Source: Candidatus Eiseniibacteriota bacterium (lineage in GTDB: Bacteria > Joyebacterota > Joyebacteria > Joyebacterales > Joyebacteraceae). From it: 64,000 nt of DNA. Both the position numbers and the translations under genes were made by a program. Shown in pieces: positions 1 to 7,592 of this stretch. How positions within the stretch are numbered: the stretch's first letter is position 1; the number at the start of each line of letters is the position of its first letter. The notes under the pieces were generated by a model that worked only from the letters and a program-made list of their open reading frames with translations, was not told the origin of the DNA and did not search any database. The DNA lies in the NCBI GenBank assembly GCA_030622115.1, contig JAUXGN010000009.1:1-64000 (forward strand). Reading direction: 5' to 3'.

Positions 1-340
1 CTCGATCCGCGCGTTCAGGTTATCGACCTTCTGCGTGCAGACCTCGGGCTTCATGGTCTGCGCTTCGAAGGCCTCGAAGTACCGGTCAATGGTGGCCCGT
101 GCTTTGGCCACCTGGGTCTCCACGTTCTCGATCTCGCGTTCCAGGCTCGGCTTCTCCGCACAGAGGCGGCGGTTGGCCTCCTCCCATATGCGGGACATGA
201 ACTGCTCGTCGTGGAACATCCCCTTGATGTCCTGCAGGATCGCGCTCTCGAGGAGATCGGCGCGTACGTAGTCCTGGTCGCAGTCATGATCGTTGAATCG
301 CTTCGAGCAGATGTAGTAAGGGACATGCTCGAGGACGAGG
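1..340 (-). pseudogene. Large serine recombinase, C-terminal zinc-ribbon/coiled-coil remnant (runs off left edge)
   Basis: Reverse-strand frame, not in the ORF track, reads YYICSKRFNDHDCDQDYVRADLLESAILQDIKGMFHDEQFMSRIWEEANRRLCAEKPSLEREIENVETQVAKARATIDRYFEAFEAQTMKPEVCTQKVDNLNARIE. This is typical of the recombinase zinc-ribbon plus coiled-coil C-terminus. Upstream of YYIC the frame loses resemblance and no catalytic domain is present. Confidence 0.68.
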
Positions 341-634
341 AACGGGACCAGAGGATTCTGGCGATGTGGGCGATTTCGGTTGGGACGTGTTCACCGACGC
401 GGGCACGGCGTTCCGCTACGAGCGCGCCGATGTGACCGAGACGGACGAGGAGGAGATACGCTACCTCGGGGACGGCCACCAGGAGGCGGGGCCCAAGCAG
501 GTGACATGGGAGCCCTCGTCGTGTCCGTCCGGGCAGGCATCGATCCGAGGCATCTCCTGGTCGACCGCGTCCCGGAGACAACACAAGCGCGGCGAGGATC
601 AGGGTCCCCGCCGCGCTCTCTTCTGTTCGGTGTT

Positions 635-1738
635 CTACTGCCCGCTGTGAGAGACGAGGACGAAGGCCCCGCACTTCACGAGGCCGCTCTTGACCTGCCC
701 GAAGTCGTCGGGCGCGAGGAGGGCCGGCAGCGTCGCCGCCTGAAGCGGCATGAGCTTCGGTACCTCGTCGCTCAAGTACAGCCTCGTCGCCGCGATTATC
801 TGCTCTGTGTGGGCGGGAGGTAGCTGTTCCAAAGACTCCTTGGTGAGTTGCGCCTGCAGGCAGGCGCACTGGAGAGAGCCGAACGGGCCGCTCACTTCCT
901 CCGTCCCGCACTCCTCGAGCCCGGCGAACGCGAGCCCCTGGGGCATCCCCGGCATCTCCCGCGCCATCACCAGCTCCATGATCTCGGCGACCCTCTCGTC
1001 GTCAAGGGGTGCCGCGGACTCCTTGTCGCCCTGCTCGTCGATCCTGAAACCACCGAGCACCTTCATGGTGCCGAGGTCGATGAGAAGACGCACCTCGGAG
1101 GACTCACTTCCGTCCGTGATTGTCTCCACGATCCAGGTGCCGCCCTTCTCGCTCCCGTCGACTCGGATCTCCGTGGTCTGCGTCGGGTCGCCGGAGAGCA
1201 TCCCGTACTTGACCCAATCGCCTTCCTTGAGGTCCTTCCCGAAGCGGAACGGCGTCATCCACTGGATGACGGCCAGCATCTGCTCCATCTCGTCCTCGGA
1301 TGGTCGCGGTGCCTCTTCGCCGCCCGGCGCCGTGAAGCGCCACACGCCCTGCTCCGACTCCGTCTGGAAGGATCCGTCGCTCTCGAAGGTCAACGCGCAC
1401 TCGAGCACGTATCCTACGGCGTCGGTGTCGCACTCGTTGTGCTCAGTTGTGATGTTGCCCAGGCAGTAGCCGTTGTGCGAGTCGATCTCGTACGTCCCGC
1501 TCCACTCGCATCTCTTGCCGTTCGCATCTGTGTCGTACGCGGTGAACGACCCGTCGGCGCGGAACGTGTAGTACGTCTCGTCATCGGGGCCGCTCACGGC
1601 CCACGTTCCGACGAGACTCGAAGCGTCGCGCTCGGTCGCGTGGGCGCCACCCGCGCCTGCCGCGAGGATCGTCACGACCGCGAGAGCCGCGAGCAGAAGG
1701 CAGCAAGCCGGTGATGTCCTCCGTGTCCTCGGCGCCAT
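635..1738 (-). CDS. Secreted protein with lipocalin-like N-terminal region (hypothetical)
   Basis: ORF 635..1834; likely start at the internal M of MAPRTRRTSPACCLLLAALAVVTILAAGAGGAHA (signal peptide). LVGTWAVSGPDDETYYTFRADGSFTAYD resembles a lipocalin-like strand. Confidence 0.65.
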   Translation of the reverse strand: MAPRTRRTSPACCLLLAALAVVTILAAGAGGAHATERDASSLVGTWAVSGPDDETYYTFRADGSFTAYDTDANGKRCEWSGTYEIDSHNGYCLGNITTEHNECDTDAVGYVLECALTFESDGSFQTESEQGVWRFTAPGGEEAPRPSEDEMEQMLAVIQWMTPFRFGKDLKEGDWVKYGMLSGDPTQTTEIRVDGSEKGGTWIVETITDGSESSEVRLLIDLGTMKVLGGFRIDEQGDKESAAPLDDERVAEIMELVMAREMPGMPQGLAFAGLEECGTEEVSGPFGSLQCACLQAQLTKESLEQLPPAHTEQIIAATRLYLSDEVPKLMPLQAATLPALLAPDDFGQVKSGLVKCGAFVLVSHSGQ

Positions 1739-2062
1739 TCCTCTCCTCCTTGCTGTGTGGGGCAGTGGCCCCGGCCACGAGGGGAACAACACTCGTCGAG
1801 GCCGATCCCCACCATTCCGGGGGGAGTGTAGCATCGTGGGCGGCGCCGGTCAACAGGATGAGGGGCACTGACTGCCGACCACGACTTGTGTTGCCGTGGG
1901 GGTATCGGAACGATAGACGTATAGAGTTAGGCTCGCTCAGTGCTTTCGACGCGCGCGGCGTCCTTTTCCGCCCGCACTCGAGGACCCTCATTGTGGCCGC
2001 GCTCCTCTCTTGAACGCCTCCCTCGGCCCGAAGGCAATCTGGCTCTTCTGTGCCGATTGAGG

Positions 2063-2091
2063 TTGACCTCGGTTGCTCCGGGGGCTATACT
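2063..2091 (+). promoter_or_regulatory. Sigma70-type promoter of cold-shock gene 1 (TTGACC-17-TATACT)
   Basis: TTGACC 2063-2068, 17-nt spacer, TATACT 2086-2091; same arrangement at copy 2. Confidence 0.75.
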
Positions 2092-2097
2092 GTCACT

Positions 2098-2316
2098 CAG
2101 CAGAGGCGACCACGTTGGTATGGTGACATATCCGGAGACTCTAAAGGGGGACCTGGCGCGGATGTCGGGCCCTTTTTGCGTTTCAGGGGCGCCACCTGCA
2201 GGGCCGAATGGGCCCGTGGGAAGAAAGTCGGACGGTCGGACGATCCGGCCCCGACAGGACAATCGTCGGCGTTAGGGGTGATCCCTGCCCGACGAGATCA
2301 AGAGAGGTAGAACACA
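2098..2316 (+). ncRNA. Conserved structured 5' leader of cold-shock gene (copy 1)
   Basis: About 219 nt between promoter and GTG start, closely matching the leader at 10448-10721. Hairpins carry compensatory changes (see findings). Confidence 0.7.
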
Positions 2317-2532
2317 GTGGGTACGACCGGAATCGTGAAGTGGTTCAATGACAGCAAGGGCTTCGGCTTCATCACGCCGGAGGATGGATCCAAGGACGTC
2401 TTCGTTCATCATTCAGGAATCCAGGGCGGCGACGAGTTCAAGACCCTGGCCGAAGGCGAGCGCGTGGAGTACGACGTTGTCCAGGGCGAGAAGGGCCCGG
2501 CAGCGGAGAACGTTGTCAGAAGCCAGGCCTAA
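2317..2532 (+). CDS. csp: Cold-shock domain protein (CspA family)
   Basis: [33 protein letters not shown] contains the RNP1 (KGFGFI) and RNP2 (VFVHH) motifs; GTG start after AGAGAGGTAG. Confidence 0.97.
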   Translation: MGTTGIVKWFNDSKGFGFITPEDGSKDVFVHHSGIQGGDEFKTLAEGERVEYDVVQGEKGPAAENVVRSQA

Positions 2533-2565
2533 CCGCGGCACCACCGCGAACTGGTATAGAAGACA

Positions 2566-2598
2566 CAGGGCCGTCCTTCAGTATGAAGGGCGGCCCTG
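2566..2598 (+). terminator. Stem-loop downstream of cold-shock gene 1
   Basis: CAGGGCCGTCCTTC-AGTAT-GAAGGGCGGCCCTG hairpin; no clear T-tract. Confidence 0.5.
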
Positions 2599-2643
2599 CT
2601 GCATTCATGGGCTGGGTCTGCTCGGCCAAGATGCCCGGACTCC

Positions 2644-4893
2644 TCACTTCACGAGCATCATCTTGGACATCCTCGTCTCGCCACCGGCATCGAGGCGTAC
2701 GAAATACATTCCCGCACTCAGTGGCTCCCCGTCGCCAGCCGCACCGTCCCAACTTACCTTGTGCGGGCCCTCTGCCCGGATCCCGTCCTGGATCACGGCC
2801 ACTTCACGACCTGCGACGTTGTAGACGCCGAGCCGGACGTATGACTGCGTCGGTAACGAGTAGCTGATGGTCGTCACAGGACCGAACGGGTTGGGGTAGC
2901 TTCGCTCAAGCAGGAGGCCGGTCTCCGGTAGGTCGTCGCCGGGATCCACACTGTTGGCGCCGGCGAACTCATAGATTGCCACCTCGTGTCCGGCTAGGCT
3001 AAGACCCGTGATCTCGTAGGCCGGGCCGACCGTGATGTCGAGCGTATCGCCCGGATCGAGCAGGCTAGCGAGCGTGTGCTCGCCCAGCTCGAGGCTGACC
3101 GTCGATCCGGTCAGCGTGATGTTGTTTCGAGGGTTGGACGCGGTATTGGCCATGCAGAGGACCGTCTGCTGCTCGTGACCGCGAACGAACGCCATCACCG
3201 ATGACTCGGAACTCGCGAGCGGATCGTGAGTGCCTTGTCTCAAGGCCGGCGACTCGTTTCGCACATGGATCAGCCGCTTGTACCACTCGAGCAGCGAGCC
3301 CGGGTCAACCTCCTCGTCGGCGACATTGTACTCATGGTAGTTCCCGCTGATGTAGTTCCACGGCGAGCCCGTGGTGAACCCCGCGTTCAACCCATCGGTC
3401 CACTGCATCGGTGTGCGGATGTTCAGGTGGTCACCGCTCCCGACCATGCCGATCTCTTCACCGTAGTAGACGAACGGTATGCCCGGCAGGGTCATGTAGA
3501 TGCCCGCGGCGACGCTGGCCTTGCCCTCGTTCTCACCGAGGACGGTGAACGTGCGGTCCTGGTCGTGGTTGGTGAGGAACGTGGCGTACTGAAGATAGGG
3601 GTAGAGATGGTAGACCTGATCGGCCTTGCTGCTCACCCCGCTGGCGTCGCTCCAGTTGACCGCGTCGAGCATGGCGTAGGATAGATCGAACTCGAAGCAG
3701 ATATCCAGGCGGTCCTCCATCACATACTGGAGCACGGTGCTCGTGGAGGTCCATGCCTCACCGACGGAGAGAATGTCAGGCTTCACGCTCTTGACGTGCG
3801 TGTTGTAGTCCTGCCAGAACGAAAGCGTTGACGCTGTGTTCTGGAGCTGATCGCCTTCCTCGATGACGTAGAGCACGGCGTCGAGACGGAAGCCGTCAAC
3901 ACCGATGGTGTCGAGCCAATAGGTGGCCGTGTCGAACATCGAATCCTTCACAGCCTGGGTCTCGTAGTTGAGGTCAGGCATGCCGCTGTAGAAGAGCCCG
4001 TAGTACCAGCCCGAGTCGTCCCAGTGCCAGACGGTCTGTCCCCAAGGGCCGGAATCCCCCGGATCGCTTCCTGACCAGCGGAAGTAGTCGCGATAGGCCG
4101 GGTCGTTGTCGGCGGACGCGACGAACCACGGATGCTGGTTGGAGCAGTGGTTCATGACGTAGTCGATGATGACCTTGATACCGCGGGCGTGGGCCGCGGC
4201 AAGGAACGCCTCGAAATCGGCCATAGTTCCGTAGTCGGGATTGATGGAGCGGTACTCGACGGCGTCGTAGCCATGGTAGCTTGGGCTATCGTTGATGGGC
4301 ATGAGCCAGATGCCCGTGACTCCGAGGTCGTCGTCGGTGGCCGGGTCGCCGTCATTGAGGTAGTCGAGTTTGCTCGTCAGACCCTGGAAATCTCCAATCC
4401 CGTCACCGTCGCTGTCGTAGAAACTACGCACGAAGATCTCGTAGAAGACCGAGTCGTTCCACCATGAGAGTTGGTCGGGGTCGTAGCCGCCCCCAGGCGC
4501 GAGGTCGTTGTACCAGACGAGGATGGTGTCATCGCTCGCTGGCACGGTGTAGAAGCGGTTGTTTCCGACGCCGGGGAACTCCTCGCTGCCGTCCCACTGG
4601 CCGTTCAGACGGAACTTGAATTCGATCTGCTCCGACTGGGTGAAGCCGCCCACGGCGATCTCGTAGATGGTGTCGCCGTCGGCATCGGCCAGCGGTGTCA
4701 AGGGATCGGCGCCCCAGTCGTTGAACGTGCCGGTGACATCGACGAAGTCGCTGGCTGGATTGAAGTTGCCCAGCTCGACCTGGTAGGCCATGCGGACCTG
4801 GAACGTGACCTCCACTGCTCGGGCGTTGGTGGCGGTGAGGAGTGCTGCGGCGAGCACCACGAGCGTGAGTGCTCTCATCATGCTGTTGTTCAT
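2644..4893 (-). CDS. Secreted alpha-amylase (GH13) with N-terminal starch-binding-like domain and FlgD-like C-terminal sorting domain
   Basis: GH13 motifs IIDYVMNH, GFRLDAV, GEAW and FLTNHDQDR; N-terminal FVDVTGTFNDWG; C-terminal GMYFVRLDAGGETRMSKMMLVK. Confidence 0.93.
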   Translation of the reverse strand: MNNSMMRALTLVVLAAALLTATNARAVEVTFQVRMAYQVELGNFNPASDFVDVTGTFNDWGADPLTPLADADGDTIYEIAVGGFTQSEQIEFKFRLNGQWDGSEEFPGVGNNRFYTVPASDDTILVWYNDLAPGGGYDPDQLSWWNDSVFYEIFVRSFYDSDGDGIGDFQGLTSKLDYLNDGDPATDDDLGVTGIWLMPINDSPSYHGYDAVEYRSINPDYGTMADFEAFLAAAHARGIKVIIDYVMNHCSNQHPWFVASADNDPAYRDYFRWSGSDPGDSGPWGQTVWHWDDSGWYYGLFYSGMPDLNYETQAVKDSMFDTATYWLDTIGVDGFRLDAVLYVIEEGDQLQNTASTLSFWQDYNTHVKSVKPDILSVGEAWTSTSTVLQYVMEDRLDICFEFDLSYAMLDAVNWSDASGVSSKADQVYHLYPYLQYATFLTNHDQDRTFTVLGENEGKASVAAGIYMTLPGIPFVYYGEEIGMVGSGDHLNIRTPMQWTDGLNAGFTTGSPWNYISGNYHEYNVADEEVDPGSLLEWYKRLIHVRNESPALRQGTHDPLASSESSVMAFVRGHEQQTVLCMANTASNPRNNITLTGSTVSLELGEHTLASLLDPGDTLDITVGPAYEITGLSLAGHEVAIYEFAGANSVDPGDDLPETGLLLERSYPNPFGPVTTISYSLPTQSYVRLGVYNVAGREVAVIQDGIRAEGPHKVSWDGAAGDGEPLSAGMYFVRLDAGGETRMSKMMLVK

Positions 4894-5199
4894 AGCTGGC
4901 CCTCACCTTTCACAGGAGGATATCGGCACGCGCGGCTCCTCGTCCCAGGTCTTCTCACGCAGCTCCAGTGCCTCATCCCTAGTGCATCTCCTAGGGATGA
5001 TTCGTCGATGGCGCGCATGAACACCGCTCAGTGCCATTGTAGTCTCCTCGCAGGGGGAAGCATAGCGAGTTCTTCCCCGGAGCGGCAAGCGAAGAGGCTG
5101 GTTGAGGGACGCCGGTGGCAGTACAATTGAATGAGACCACATAGTTGCGTGGAATCCCTCATCATCAGCCCGCCAGCTGTCTCTTCGAGAGGGGAATCG

Positions 5200-7413
5200 G
5201 TGCTTCGGACGATAGTCTTCCTCATCGCGATTCTGATCGTGAATCTCCCGGTCTCCTCGCGGGCCGTGACGCTCCGAGAGGTCTACGAGGCCGCGGGACC
5301 AGGTGGAGGCTACGACCGCTACGTCGTGCTTGAGACCGGGCACGTCTACACCGGCGGACTCCTTATTGGGCCGATTCTCTCACCCTTCTCCTGGGAACTC
5401 GAGGGCGGGGTCGGCGAGGACGTCCGGATCGTCGGAAACGGCGCCATCCTCGATCTTCGCGGAGAGCAGATCTGCATCTCCTTCTGTGAGAACCGTCTCG
5501 ACATCGATGATTGCATCATCCTGAATGGGAACATCCGGTTTCGAGGGATCAACACGAGTGACTACGTGGAGATCCCGGAGGGGTCGGTCCGCTACTGCAC
5601 GTTCTACGGGCCCCACGATTACGGCGTGCGTCTTCAGGGATCGGGCGAGAACGTCTCGATCGAACGGAACATCCTCGTCGATACAGCGGACACCGGGTGG
5701 GACTACATCTACACCCACGGCGCCTCACTCGAGTGGCTTCCCACGGGAACCAACATCTCCATGAGCGGGCAGTTCGGGTTCTACGGCGTGCCGGTTGTCC
5801 ATGAGAACTGGACGTGGCACTCGGATCCCGTTCGAAACGCGACTCCGCTCGCTCATTTTTCATTCCTCTGTGAGTATGGGTGATTCGAGCCCATGGACTG
5901 GCCGGAGGCCAGCGCGGCGCCAAACTTCAACGTCGTTGGGACCGATCCTAAGCTCGTCGATCCTGAAAACGGCGACTTCAAACCGAGCCCGGGCTCGCCG
6001 GCGGTCGGGTACGGGTGTCAGACGTTTCCCGCACGTGGGGACTTGCCGTTCGCGCGCGTGGCGTCCGTGGAAAGGCCTCTCGCGGAGGAGGCGTCTGCTG
6101 CCCGAGGCGGCGCGGATCGGTGGCCGAACGCAGGTTCGCATCCATCAGGTGGCGGTCGCTCGAGCATAGACGTCTCAGGAGCGATCGCGTTCGACACAAC
6201 CTGGGACGCCGACACGGTTCGCGTCGTGGGGAATGTCGCCGTCGACAACGGCATCACTCTCACCGTCGCGCCGGGCACGCGTGTCGAGTTCGCCGATTTC
6301 TATCGCCTTGCTGTCCACGGGCGGTTGCTCGCTCTTGGCACAGCCTTAGACCCCATAGTCTTCACGACTGACGAGCCCGAGGCGTTCTCTCCGGATACCA
6401 CGAGAGCCGGTTCCTGGAACGGTATTCGCTTCCCCTGGACGAGTTCGATCAATGAGGAATCGAGGCTCGACCACTGTGTTGTCGAATACTCGAAAGCGCT
6501 CGGTGACGAGCCATGGGGTGGAGCACTCTCAGTGATCGGATTCTCCAAGCTCATCGTGCGGAACAGCATCTTCCGGAACAACGTCGCTGACTATGGTGGC
6601 GCCGTCTTCTGCTCGCAGCAAGCGGCCCCGGTATTCGCAGGGAATCTGATTGAAGGAAACTGCGCCTTCTTGCGGGGCTCTGCGATCTACGTTCTCTACT
6701 CCTATCCGGATCTAACCAACTGCACGATCGTCTCAAACGGGTGTCTGAACGAGGAGCCGTTCGACGGGACCGGCGGGATCCACAATCACATCTCGAAGCC
6801 GCGGACGAAAGGCTCCATCGTGCGGGACAATAGCTCCGCGTACTTCATCCCAACACAGATTCTCGAGGGCAAGGGGTACTACACAACATTCTGCGACGTG
6901 GAGTATGGCCACGCCGGAGAGGGGAACATCGATGAGGACCCGTTCTTCGTCGGGTTCGGCGAGCATCCCTTTGCACTCCTCGATGACTCGCCCTGTGTGA
7001 ACGCCGGGGAACCGGACACGTTCGAACTGTGGCTGTCTCCGGTCGACATCGCGGGGGAGACGCGCATCGATGGAAGCAGGATCGACATCGGCGCGTACGA
7101 AGGATCGGGCGGAACAGGCGTTGACGGTGTGATCGCCGAGACGCCGTTCCTTTCACCGAGCAGGCCTAATCCCTTCCGGCGCGAGACGAGGCTCGCGTTC
7201 TCGTCGCGCGGCGGGCCGGTGACCGCGTGCGTCTATGACGTCGCGGGGAGGAAGGTGCAGACGCTTCTCGATCGGATGGTCGGGCCGGGTGAGCAGGAGA
7301 TCCGGTGGGACGGGACCGATGACCGCGGACGGTGCGTTGCCTCGGGCGTCTACTTCTGCCGCCTCACGGTTGACTGCACAGAAGAGACGCGCAAGATGGT
7401 GCTGTTAAGGTGA
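5200..7413 (+). pseudogene. Secreted right-handed beta-helix (polymorphic-repeat) protein with FlgD-like C-terminus, interrupted by one in-frame TGA at 5881-5883
   Basis: ORFs 5131..5883 and 5893..7413 share one frame (offset 762 nt). Reading continues FLCEYG-TGA-FEPMDWPEASAAPNFNVVGTDPKLVDPENGDFKP. Likely GTG start at 5200 after GAGAGGGGAATCG; ends ASGVYFCRLTVDCTEETRKMVLLR. Confidence 0.75.
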
Positions 7414-7592
7414 TCGAACCCCTGTGACTCGAAGCTCGTGGCGCGGTTACTCTGTCTGAATACCCGGATTCTGTGGTATAATAGAGTGTAGCGGGCTTGC
7501 GAGCCCGCGCGAGAGACCTCGATCGATGTCAGACACGCGTGCGGGGCCAATGGGTATCCGTGCGCCTGAGCAATTCCTGAAAGGGGTAGAAG

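Noticed and set aside
51-911. 286-aa minus-strand ORF
   Set aside because: Out of frame with both the recombinase remnant (1-340) and the 635..1738 gene; Arg/Ser-rich shadow translation.
7490-7512. GCGGGCTTGCGAGCCCGC as a possible tRNA or small-RNA part
   Set aside because: An isolated hairpin just after a promoter; no tRNA cloverleaf or anticodon arm could be formed around it.
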